64,000 nucleotides of DNA from the NCBI GenBank assembly GCA_946186185.1, contig CAMHMJ010000015.1, forward strand, positions 1-64,000, read 5' to 3'. Positions 52,064 to 60,073 of the stretch are shown here, in pieces. The DNA comes from an uncultured Treponema sp. (GTDB lineage Bacteria; Spirochaetota; Spirochaetia; Treponematales; Treponemataceae). The notes under the pieces were generated by a model. The model was given only the letters and a program-made list of their open reading frames with translations. It did no database searches and was not told where the DNA came from. How positions within the stretch are numbered: position 1 is the first letter of the stretch; every line of letters begins with the position of its first letter. The position numbers were made by a program, and so were the translations under genes.

Positions 52064-54391
52064 CTACTTTTTCCTGTACTTCAAGGCGCGAAGTGCGTTC
52101 AGAACCGCAATCAGGGCTACTCCCGTGTCACCAAAAACGGCAAGCCACATATTTGCAATTCCGGCAGCGCCAAGCACCATAATCAGAATCTTTACCCCAA
52201 GACTGACAGCAATATTCTGCTTTACGATTGAAATCGTCTTTTTTGCGTTCAGAATAGCGCCGGCAATCAGGGCAGGTGAGTCGTTCATAATAACAACATC
52301 GGCGCTTTCAATTGCGGCATCCGTTCCGATGGCGCCCATGGCAATTCCCACATCAACCCGGGCAAGAACCGGAGCATCGTTAATTCCGTCACCGGCAAAG
52401 GCAACCGTTTCTCCGCCCATTATTTCTTCTACAATCCGAACCTTATCTTCCGGCAGAAGCTCTGCAAAATAGTCTGTAATTCCAAGCTCTTCTGCGGTCT
52501 TTTTTGCGGCCTCTTCTTTGTCGCCGGTAAGCATCGTGATTCTTTTTACGCCGCAGTTTTTAAGCTTCTGAACAGCCAGAGCAGAATCCTCTTTTGTAAC
52601 ATCGCTGATTACGATATGACCGCAATATTCTCCGTCGATTGCAACATGAACAACCGTTCCGCCGCCATCCTTTGTGCATTTTTCAAAGCCGGAAACGCCG
52701 TTATTCTGCATGAGCCGTTCATTGCCCGCAAGAACGGTTTTTCCGTCCAGATTTACCCTGATTCCCTGCCCGCTGATTTCCTGAGCATCGGAAATGTTTA
52801 CAAGGGAACAGCATTCCTTCTTTCCCGGCGTTCCTTCCGAAGAAATACCTTCTGCGTGTGCTTTTTTGAGGGACTTTGAAACCGGATGATTTGAATAGGT
52901 TTCCGCATGAGCAGCCAGAGCTACAAGTTCATCCGCCTGAATTTTTCCCGGAACCGGATGAACGGACGTAACTTCAAAAACGCCTTTTGTAAGGGTGCCG
53001 GTTTTGTCAAAAACAACGGTGCGTACCTTTGAAAGTGAATCCAGGGCGGCACTTCCCTTTACCAGAATTCCCTGTTTTCCGCTTGCACCAATTCCTGCAA
53101 AAAATGTAAGGGGAACCGAAATCACGATTGCACAAGGACAGGAAACTACAAGGAAAATTAGGGCACGATTAATCCAGGTGGACCAGCCATAAATCAGGAA
53201 CGTTTCAGGAAAGAAAAACTTCAATACCAGCGGAGGAAGAAGGGCCACCGCTACGGCAAGGGAACAGACAATAGGCGTGTAAACCTTTGCAAAACGGGTG
53301 ATAAAGCGTTCAGCCTTTGTCTTTTTTGACGAAGACTCTTCCACCAGCTCAAGAATACGGGAAGCCGCTGAGTCTTCACTTTTCTTTTCGGCACGAAGCT
53401 GAATCACGGCATCCTTATTTACCGCCCCGCTGTATACCTGATTTCCTTCAAAAACCTCAAGAGGAACCGATTCACCGGTCAGAGCGGAATTATCCACAAA
53501 GGATTTTCCGGAAATTACGATGCCGTCCACAGGAATGCGTTCTCCCGGACGAACCACAAGAATATCACCGATTTGAACTTCTTCAGCCTTTACGGAAATC
53601 TCTTTTCCGTCCTTCAGAATAACCGCCTTATCCGGCCGGATTTCCATAAGGGATTTTATGGATTTTCGGGATTTATCAACGGCATAATCCTGGAACCATT
53701 CCCCAACCTGATAGAAAAGCATTACCGCAACAGCTTCAGGCATTTCACCGATAAAAATTGCTCCAAGAGAAGCAACAGTCATCAGAAACTGTTCATCAAA
53801 AACAGCGCCTTTTACAAGATTTTTGAGAGCCCCGATAACGACGCCCTTTCCAACAAGCAAAAAGGAAACAAAAAAGAAGACAATGCTCACAAGATGCAGA
53901 GTCTGATTAAGGCCCCCAAGCGAAGCAAGAACACCGTCCAGATTCTGAAGAGCCGGTGCTGAAGCCGGAAGCCAGCCCTGAAGAAGGGAAGAATTTACAT
54001 GTTCAAAAACAAGGCCCAGTACAAAGAAGCAGAAGGCAACAAGGATTTTTTTGAGGGACATTTCCTCTTCTTCTTCGTCATCATGGCCGTGAGAGTGAGA
54101 TTGCCCGTGGTCATGATCAGCATCGTGCTCATCGTGCCCGTGATGGTGGCAGTGACCGCAGCCGCAGTCAAGATCATCGCCAAAGTGGGAAGCAGTCTCG
54201 TGGTGGTCGTGCTCACAGCAGCAATCGTCATCATCGTGCCCGTGCCTGCCATGCTCATGGTGTTCGTGGTGGCAATGTTCGTGCTCAGTATTATGGGAGT
54301 GCCCGTGGTGCTCATCGTGCCCGTGCCTGCCAGTATGTTCGTGCTCACAGCAGCACTCTTCAAGTTTTTCTTCTATATCTTTATCACTCAT
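52064..54391 (-). CDS. Zinc/cadmium-exporting P-type ATPase with His-rich N-terminus
   Basis: The 775-residue ATPase exports divalent metal across the inner membrane. The first 110 residues are a His/Asp/Glu/Cys-rich metal sponge (EHEHTGRHGHDEHHGHSH, DDDDCCCEHDHH) in place of the usual GMTCxxC domain. The pump follows: GESVPLEVFEGNQVYSGA, the membrane metal site SCPCAIVISVP, the phosphorylation site VFDKTGTLTKG, GDGINDAPVLARVDVGIAMG, and Lys and DTG in the last helices. The last features mark the Zn/Cd/Pb class (PIB-2). It overlaps its ArsR-type repressor gene by eight bases and ends 30 bases from the HD-GYP stop. Confidence 0.95.
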   Translation of the reverse strand: MSDKDIEEKLEECCCEHEHTGRHGHDEHHGHSHNTEHEHCHHEHHEHGRHGHDDDDCCCEHDHHETASHFGDDLDCGCGHCHHHGHDEHDADHDHGQSHSHGHDDEEEEEMSLKKILVAFCFFVLGLVFEHVNSSLLQGWLPASAPALQNLDGVLASLGGLNQTLHLVSIVFFFVSFLLVGKGVVIGALKNLVKGAVFDEQFLMTVASLGAIFIGEMPEAVAVMLFYQVGEWFQDYAVDKSRKSIKSLMEIRPDKAVILKDGKEISVKAEEVQIGDILVVRPGERIPVDGIVISGKSFVDNSALTGESVPLEVFEGNQVYSGAVNKDAVIQLRAEKKSEDSAASRILELVEESSSKKTKAERFITRFAKVYTPIVCSLAVAVALLPPLVLKFFFPETFLIYGWSTWINRALIFLVVSCPCAIVISVPLTFFAGIGASGKQGILVKGSAALDSLSKVRTVVFDKTGTLTKGVFEVTSVHPVPGKIQADELVALAAHAETYSNHPVSKSLKKAHAEGISSEGTPGKKECCSLVNISDAQEISGQGIRVNLDGKTVLAGNERLMQNNGVSGFEKCTKDGGGTVVHVAIDGEYCGHIVISDVTKEDSALAVQKLKNCGVKRITMLTGDKEEAAKKTAEELGITDYFAELLPEDKVRIVEEIMGGETVAFAGDGINDAPVLARVDVGIAMGAIGTDAAIESADVVIMNDSPALIAGAILNAKKTISIVKQNIAVSLGVKILIMVLGAAGIANMWLAVFGDTGVALIAVLNALRALKYRKK

Positions 54392-54698
54392 AGTTCAACT
54401 CCTTGATATGTTCTGCACCAAGCTGCAGAATCTGCGAAACGTGTTCGTCGGCAAGCATGTAAATCAGGGACTTACCTTCCCTGCGATATTTTACAAGCCG
54501 GTTCGCCTTCAGGATTCTCAGCTGATGACTCACCGCAGACTGGGTCATCTGAAGAGCATCCGCAATATCGTTTACGGCCATTTCTTTTGAAAGAAGTGCG
54601 CAGAGAATTTTTACCCGGCTTGAATCACCAAAAATTTTATACAATTCGGCAAGGTCAAAAAGAATATCTTCATTCTGCATTGCTTCCTGAATTTCCAT
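54384..54698 (-). CDS. ArsR/SmtB-family metal-responsive repressor
   Basis: The start at 54698 follows GAGGAGGCATTA. The 104-residue winged-helix protein has KIFGDSSRVKILCALLSKEM, the recognition helix QMTQSAVSHQLRILKANRLV, and YRREGKSLIYMLAD. The last helix carries D-x-H and H-x-x-E (ADEHVSQILQLGAEHIKEL), the alpha-5 zinc site of CzrA/SmtB. It should release DNA on zinc or cadmium binding and derepress the ATPase gene with which it is coupled. A perfect 9-8-9 inverted repeat lies 18 bases upstream. Confidence 0.94.
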   Translation of the reverse strand: MEIQEAMQNEDILFDLAELYKIFGDSSRVKILCALLSKEMAVNDIADALQMTQSAVSHQLRILKANRLVKYRREGKSLIYMLADEHVSQILQLGAEHIKELNYE

Positions 54699-54716
54699 TA
54701 ATGCCTCCTCAAATAC

Positions 54717-54742
54717 AATATATGAGCATCTATTCATATATT
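54717..54742. promoter_or_regulatory. Inverted-repeat operator of the arsR/Zn-Cd ATPase operon
   Basis: AATATATGA (54717-54725) and TCATATATT (54734-54742) are perfect complements separated by eight bases. The core ATATGA...TCATAT resembles SmtB/CzrA-type operators, and it lies just upstream of the repressor gene. Confidence 0.65.
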
Positions 54743-54797
54743 AAGACTAAAGACGGGATTTGTCAATTAAGAGCTGAATTGATTCTGTAAATAAAAA

Positions 54798-54969
54798 AAA
54801 TTGGCTCTCAGCGGAAACCCAGGTTTGAAAAACGGCAGTACCGCTTCGCGGTGGCTGAATGTTTTTCCTAACGGGTAGTCACGAGTCGCTCCACAAGTGC
54901 CAATGCAAGCATTGTCATTTGCTCCGCTTTGTCGTGCCTTCAAACCTGGAACCCCGCTTACGCCAATTT
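54798..54969. repeat. Palindromic repeat R1, copy B, with about 70 bases inserted in the right arm
   Basis: The outer arms AAATTGGC and GCCAATTT and the core GGCAGTACCGCTTCGCGGTG are intact. The stem arms CCAGGTTTGAA (54819-54829) and TTCAAACCTGG (54939-54949) still pair. Their sequence differs from copies A and C. Extra sequence at 54868-54938 (ACGAGTCGCTCCACAAGTGC and more) separates GTTTTTC from the rest of the right arm. Confidence 0.75.
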
Positions 54970-54998
54970 TTTTAATATTTTCAAAATCATAATTAATC

Positions 54999-55424
54999 TT
55001 ATTCTAGCATTGAATACAAAATGCGATACAGTTCCGCTGCGTCTTCAGGAGGAAGGGAAATACAGCTTCCGATTTTTTCTGGAATTTCAACTGCTTTTTC
55101 TTTAAGAGCCTCACCTTCCTGAGTAATGGCGATTTTTACGATTCGTTCATCAGTTTTATCCCGGGTTCGGCACAGAAGCTTTTTCTTTTCCATGGATTTT
55201 AAAAGCGGCGAAAGAGTTCCGGTATCCAGAAAAAGTTTTTTTCCTATATCACCTACGGTAACTTCTTTTTCTTCCCACAGAACCATCAGAACGATGTACT
55301 GGGTATAAGTCAAATCCAGTTCTTTTAAAAAGGGAATATATTTTTTTAGAATTTCTCTGGAAACTGCATAAAGCGGAAAGCAAAGCTGATTTTCAAGCTT
55401 CAGACAATCAAATTTATCTTCCAT
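54999..55424 (-). CDS. MarR-family regulator, OhrR-like peroxide sensor
   Basis: The 141-residue winged-helix protein has the OhrR hallmark near its N-terminus, LENQLCFPLYAVSREI, with the reactive Cys. The DNA-binding part is TVGDIGKKLFLDTGTLSPLL and DKTDERIVKIAITQEGEAL. OhrR repressors are inactivated when organic peroxides oxidise this cysteine. No ohr gene is adjacent. The regulator lies 90 bases after a CDF transporter, thioredoxin reductase and glutathione peroxidase on the same strand, a plausible regulon. GGGGGTTGTT precedes the ATG. Confidence 0.88.
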   Translation of the reverse strand: MEDKFDCLKLENQLCFPLYAVSREILKKYIPFLKELDLTYTQYIVLMVLWEEKEVTVGDIGKKLFLDTGTLSPLLKSMEKKKLLCRTRDKTDERIVKIAITQEGEALKEKAVEIPEKIGSCISLPPEDAAELYRILYSMLE

Positions 55425-55514
55425 AACAACCCCCTGAATATGAACCCGCGACAGAACATAAAATAGCGCCAGAGCATAAACCGGCGACAGATAATTTCAG
55501 GCTGATAACTTAGT

Positions 55515-56636
55515 CTAGTCGCTCATGTCGTTATCAAGCTGAAGGCCAAACTGGTAGTCCGGATAAAGTGCCGAAATATCCTGCTGAAAATTCTGCAGGC
55601 ATTCATGACGGTTTTTACACTCAAAGGCGACTACAACATCCATTCGCACCAGTTTTGCTTCATTGTCTACATAAAAACCGTGAAGCTGCAGAATATCAGG
55701 ATATTTTTTTGAAATCGTCTCAATTTCTTCCCTCATCTTTGCAACCTGGGAATTTTTAGAATTTACGGAATAAACACCAACCGCCGTAAGAACAACATTG
55801 TGGTTATTAAATACTTCGTTCTGAATTTTTCGGGTGATTCCGTCAATTTTTACGGCATCCCAGGAACCCGGAACCTCAATATGCACGGAACCCCAGTAGG
55901 TATTCGGTCCGTAATTATTCAAAATAAGGTCATAAGCCCCGCAAATTTCCGGATCAATCGAAGTGACAGTTTTCTTTATTTCTTTTGAAAGAGAAGATTC
56001 AATCCTCTCCCCAAGAATCTGGCTCACGGTTTCAAGAACGAGTTCAATACCGCTTTTTATAATAAGGCAGGAAATAAGAACACCGATGTAGGCCTCAAAA
56101 GATTTCCCAGTAATTATAAAAATCACAGCCGCTACCAGAGTGGAAGCAGAAACAATTGAATCCATAAGGGCATCCTGACCGGAAGCCACCAGAGAAGTAG
56201 AATTCACTTTTTTTCCGGTTCTTTTGACATAGAGCCCAAGAAAGATTTTTACAAAAACCGCAACAATAATAAGTGCCAGAGATACATAATTGTAATCCGG
56301 CGTTTTAGGTGTAATAATTTTTTTTACAGATTCGATAAATGAAGTTGTACCGGCATACAAAATAATAACGGAAATTATCAGGGCTGAAAGATATTCACTT
56401 CTGCCGTGGCCAAAAGGATGCTTTTTATCCGCCGGCTTTAACGCAAGTTTTGCACCGATTACAGTTATAATGGAAGAAAGCGCATCGCTCAAATTGTTCA
56501 GCGAGTCCAAAATTATGGCAATGGAGTTTGAAAAAAATCCGACAACTGCCTTTGTGACTGAAAGAAAAATATTTGTAATAATCCCGACAACGCTTGTGCG
56601 GACAATTACCTTTTCACGACTTAATTCCTTTGACAT
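55515..56636 (-). CDS. Cation diffusion facilitator family metal exporter
   Basis: The 373-residue protein has six membrane helices and a long cytoplasmic C-terminus. Metal-site helices are IILDSLNNLSDALSS (helix 2) and GQDALMDSIVSAS (helix 5). The loop KKHPFGHGRSEYLSALI is a strong family signature. Helix 2 reads D-S-L-N-N where zinc/iron pumps such as YiiP have D-S-L-V-D, so the preferred metal may differ; manganese is possible. The C-terminal part is about 70 residues longer than in short family members. It lies 25 bases after the thioredoxin reductase stop and probably shares its transcript. Confidence 0.9.
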   Translation of the reverse strand: MSKELSREKVIVRTSVVGIITNIFLSVTKAVVGFFSNSIAIILDSLNNLSDALSSIITVIGAKLALKPADKKHPFGHGRSEYLSALIISVIILYAGTTSFIESVKKIITPKTPDYNYVSLALIIVAVFVKIFLGLYVKRTGKKVNSTSLVASGQDALMDSIVSASTLVAAVIFIITGKSFEAYIGVLISCLIIKSGIELVLETVSQILGERIESSLSKEIKKTVTSIDPEICGAYDLILNNYGPNTYWGSVHIEVPGSWDAVKIDGITRKIQNEVFNNHNVVLTAVGVYSVNSKNSQVAKMREEIETISKKYPDILQLHGFYVDNEAKLVRMDVVVAFECKNRHECLQNFQQDISALYPDYQFGLQLDNDMSD

Positions 56637-56661
56637 ACTGCATACCCCAGAATTTACCCAT

Positions 56662-57897
56662 TTATTTTTTTAGATTTCGTACATATTCTACCGCAGAAAG
56701 TCCTGCTACGCCACCCTCATAAACAGCCTTGCAAACCTGAAGAAGCCCGCCGTTCACATTTCCACAGGCAAAAATCCCCGGTGCACCGGTCTGCATCTTT
56801 TCATCGGTTTTTATGCTGTTTCCTTCAAGCTGAAGCCCCAGTTTTTTTGCAAAATCAGCGCCCCCGGCACTTCCCAGGGCAACAAATACACCGTCAACGG
56901 GAATAATATTGTCGGGCAAGCTTTTCTCGCCGTCAAACAGGACGCCGCCAGATGCAGCACCGGCCGACAACGCTCTGCCAGCCGCGCTTCCACAGGAAGA
57001 ACCTTCACCATCAAACTGCACGCCGCAAACCCGCTCTTCACCGGATTCGTTCTTAGCAGAGCATATTTTTGAAATCTTTCTGGTATCAATCCGGATTTTT
57101 GAGACAGGTGAACCGGACTGCACCTGATTTTCCGAAGTTTCTTCACCGGAATCAGCGGGCTTCGACCCGTTACCGCCTGCCGAACAATAACCGCCTGCAG
57201 AAAGCTTTTCCTCTGACACCTTCGACCAGTTACCGCCTGCCGCCTCATACAAAGGGCGCAGTTCATCAGCATCCTTCCCGTCAGTCAAAATGGTCACACT
57301 GGAAGCCATGTTCGCTAAATGCATCGCTTCTTCCCAGGCGTAACGCTGATTTCCAATCACGCAAACCGCCTTCTTTCTGTAAAAAAATCCGTCACAGACT
57401 GCGCAGTAGGAAACGCCCTTCCCTTCCAGTTCCTTGATTCCAGGAATATCCGGGCTGAGGCGTTTATTTCCGGTGGCAATTATAACAGCGGAAGCCGTAA
57501 ACTCGACAGAAGTAATTCCTTCTGAAGCGCCAGCCGCGTCGATTTCCGCACTGCCAGAGCTGGTTTCTGCTGTGCTAACTTCCACACCTCCTCTCAGGCT
57601 GGTATTCCCACCAGCCGTCACGCTGTAAAAATCTCCTCCATACTGAATGTTCGTAACTTCAGCGTCAATGACCTGAACGCCAAGATTTTTTGCCTGCTGA
57701 ATGCCCGACCGGTAAAGTTCCTGCCCGGTAATACCGTTTTCAAAACCGTAATAATTTTCAATCTGGTGCGCTTTTTCAAGCTGGCTTTCACCGTGGTAAA
57801 GAACCAGCACTTTCAGGTTTGCCCGCTTAGCATAAAGAGAAGCAGAAATCCCCGCAGGACCTGCGCCAATTATAATCACATCAAATTTTGAATCCAT
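56662..57897 (-). CDS. Thioredoxin reductase-like flavoprotein with low-complexity insertions
   Basis: The start at 57897 (MDSKFDVIIIGAGPAGISAS) follows GGAGGCGTTTCG. The enzyme has the FAD site GAGPAGISASLYAKRANL, the NADPH-domain redox pair in SYCAVCDGFFYRKKAV, and the terminal GIFACGNVNGGLLQVCKAVY. With 411 residues it is about 100 longer than normal (about 310). The excess is in three Gly/Ser/Glu-rich insertions near residues 115-140, 235-285 and 300-335. The core motifs are intact, so it may be active. The gene lies 109 bases after glutathione peroxidase and 25 before the CDF transporter. Confidence 0.88.
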   Translation of the reverse strand: MDSKFDVIIIGAGPAGISASLYAKRANLKVLVLYHGESQLEKAHQIENYYGFENGITGQELYRSGIQQAKNLGVQVIDAEVTNIQYGGDFYSVTAGGNTSLRGGVEVSTAETSSGSAEIDAAGASEGITSVEFTASAVIIATGNKRLSPDIPGIKELEGKGVSYCAVCDGFFYRKKAVCVIGNQRYAWEEAMHLANMASSVTILTDGKDADELRPLYEAAGGNWSKVSEEKLSAGGYCSAGGNGSKPADSGEETSENQVQSGSPVSKIRIDTRKISKICSAKNESGEERVCGVQFDGEGSSCGSAAGRALSAGAASGGVLFDGEKSLPDNIIPVDGVFVALGSAGGADFAKKLGLQLEGNSIKTDEKMQTGAPGIFACGNVNGGLLQVCKAVYEGGVAGLSAVEYVRNLKK

Positions 57898-58006
57898 CGA
57901 AACGCCTCCATTACTGTTATACCCGGGCAGAACCACACAGATTATTCTGCAACTGCCGGCATTCATTTTCTTCGAAAATCCGGCCTTCCATTTTTAACAG
58001 ATTATC

Positions 58007-58546
58007 CTACAGCAGTTCCGCAACTTTCTCATCTATTTTAGCAGGCTCAACCGTACTTTCAAAACGTTCTTTTACATTTCCATCCCGGTCAACAAGAAAT
58101 TTCGTAAAATTCCACTTGATATCCGGATTGTTCTTGTAGTCCGGATCCATCTTTGCTGCCACAGCCTTCATCACGGCGCCCTTGAGTCCGGTAAATCCTT
58201 CAAAACCCTTCTGGGCCTTCAAAAACGCAAAAAGCTCCGTCTGATTCTGACCGTTCACTTCAATTTTCTTAAACTGGTCAAAAGTTGTGTGATATTTCAT
58301 CGTGCAAAATTCGTGAATTTCCTCGTCTTCCCCAGGAGCCTGATGCCCGAACTGATCGCAGGGAAAATCCAGAATCTCAAAGCCTTTTTCGTGATACTTC
58401 TGGTACAATTCTTCAAGGCCCTTATACTGCGGTGTAAAACCACAGCCAGTGGCAGTGTTCACAATCAAAAGCACCTTTCCCTTAAATTCCGACATTGAAA
58501 CCTCAGTTCCGTCCCGCTTTGTTACCTTAAAATCATAAATTGACAT
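58007..58546 (-). CDS. Glutathione peroxidase-family thiol peroxidase
   Basis: The 179-residue protein reduces hydroperoxides, probably with thioredoxin rather than glutathione as donor. The peroxidatic site is NTATGCGFTPQYKGLEELYQ with a normal Cys codon, not selenocysteine. The second motif is EILDFPCDQFGHQAPGEDEE, with Gln and a Cys two residues after the conserved Phe. The Trp/Asn pair is in IKWNFTKFLVDRDGN. GGAGGTAATT precedes the ATG. A thioredoxin reductase follows on the same strand, supporting a joint peroxide-detoxification role. Confidence 0.93.
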   Translation of the reverse strand: MSIYDFKVTKRDGTEVSMSEFKGKVLLIVNTATGCGFTPQYKGLEELYQKYHEKGFEILDFPCDQFGHQAPGEDEEIHEFCTMKYHTTFDQFKKIEVNGQNQTELFAFLKAQKGFEGFTGLKGAVMKAVAAKMDPDYKNNPDIKWNFTKFLVDRDGNVKERFESTVEPAKIDEKVAELL

Positions 58547-58741
58547 AATTACCTCCGTCTAACCTTTATTTGACTCAATTGTATTTGATACAATATATTT
58601 TGTCAACTGTTTTCTTTAATTTAAACTGTCAGCATCTTCATTCGTTAAACAAAAACGGCAGCCACCTTTGTTAGCCGTCATCCAGCCAGACTGAAAGCAG
58701 GGAACTCTGCACGGATAACCCCCGAAAAAAATAAGGAAAGG

Positions 58742-59881
58742 CTACAGAACTTCGGTTACCCGGACGCCAAAGGATTCATCGATTACCACAACTTCGCCCC
58801 GGGCAAAAACACGACCGGTCTTTTTGTCCATAAGGTCTACGGGCTCGCCGGCCAGTTTATCCAGCTCAATTATAGTTCCTTCTTCAAGCTTTGCCCCTTC
58901 CGGCATATTGAACTGACCAAGACTGACCTGAGAATTTCCCGGTTCTACATTCAGCGAAAAATCGTTTTCCTTTTTTGCGTTGCTCATGATAATACCTCTC
59001 TTGATTAAAACTCCCCTTACAAACGGATACGGCAGACAGACATTCATCATGCCCTCTTCGTCGCCAATCTTGCATTCAATGGTTATAAGCATAACCATTT
59101 CCCCGGGAGAAACTACCTGCATGAACTGAGGATTGGTTTCAAGATGCAGCTTTTTTGCCTTTCCCAGAGGATTTTTTTTGTTTTTAATCTGAGCGTCATT
59201 TTCCGGCTTTCCGGGAGCAGACATAAAGCCCGGCATATACAGAACATTTTGCTGCTTTCTGTGCACTTCATTGAAGCTTTTTCTGATTTCCTTATAAAGC
59301 GGGCGGAAAACAAATTCCTTCATAAAAAGGAGCTCAGAATCTGTAAAGTCATGAATAATTTTGCTCTTAAAAGCGTAGCGGATTATATTGCAAATTTCAT
59401 TCTGCTGGTCTTCCGGCAAATCAGAAATCTCATCGCATAGAAGTGGCGTCACATAGTCGAGTTTTTCTACATACTGAGCAAACAAAAATTCGTTCGTTAT
59501 GGCAGGGGCTATTTCGATTACTGCCTTTTCACCATGCCAGTCAGTCGAACACATACAGGTTGGAGTTGGAATACTGCGGACAAACTCCTCAAAGGTAAGC
59601 TGGTCCACACTTGCAACATGAAAGTGAATCAGGCTGCGCATTTTTGCGGAAAAATAAGTGGTAAGAACACGGCAAACATCCTCAAAAACATCCGACATCT
59701 GCCGTATCTGCTCTCTTGAAAATCTATCCGGCCGCTTAAAATCATAGATTTTAATTTTCCGTTCGTCTTTTATCGATTTAAATTTTTCGTCATCAGGGGC
59801 ACTGCTGCCACCTGAAATAGCACCCAGAAGCTGGTCAATTTCATCCTGACTAAGTACTTCACTGCTTTTATTCTTAGCCAT
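58742..59881 (-). CDS. FliM-like flagellar switch protein with FliN-like C-terminus
   Basis: The protein starts with the FliM CheY-binding peptide [18 protein letters not shown]. The CheC-like middle domain follows ([55 protein letters not shown]). The last 50 residues ([32 protein letters not shown]) read like the SpoA domain of FliN rather than of FliM. The 379-residue length exceeds normal FliM (about 330-345). It stands alone, not in a fli operon, so it may be a second switch protein that combines both roles. GGAGGTGATTT supports the start. Confidence 0.85.
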   Translation of the reverse strand: MAKNKSSEVLSQDEIDQLLGAISGGSSAPDDEKFKSIKDERKIKIYDFKRPDRFSREQIRQMSDVFEDVCRVLTTYFSAKMRSLIHFHVASVDQLTFEEFVRSIPTPTCMCSTDWHGEKAVIEIAPAITNEFLFAQYVEKLDYVTPLLCDEISDLPEDQQNEICNIIRYAFKSKIIHDFTDSELLFMKEFVFRPLYKEIRKSFNEVHRKQQNVLYMPGFMSAPGKPENDAQIKNKKNPLGKAKKLHLETNPQFMQVVSPGEMVMLITIECKIGDEEGMMNVCLPYPFVRGVLIKRGIIMSNAKKENDFSLNVEPGNSQVSLGQFNMPEGAKLEEGTIIELDKLAGEPVDLMDKKTGRVFARGEVVVIDESFGVRVTEVL

Positions 59882-60073
59882 AAATCACCTCCATATCTGC
59901 AATACTCATCTTTTAATTATAGCGCTGTATTCAGATTTGTAAAAATATTCTTTCTCAAAAATTCTTTCTATAAAAAATATAAAAATTTTGCTTTTTTAGA
60001 AAAACCGTTCCACAATGGTTTCACAATTGTAAGAAAGTTTTAGAGTTATCAGCATATTGTAACCGAGGTTTTT

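Noticed and set aside
58007-58546. Selenoprotein glutathione peroxidase
   Set aside because: The peroxidatic codon is a normal cysteine codon and the frame has no internal TGA.
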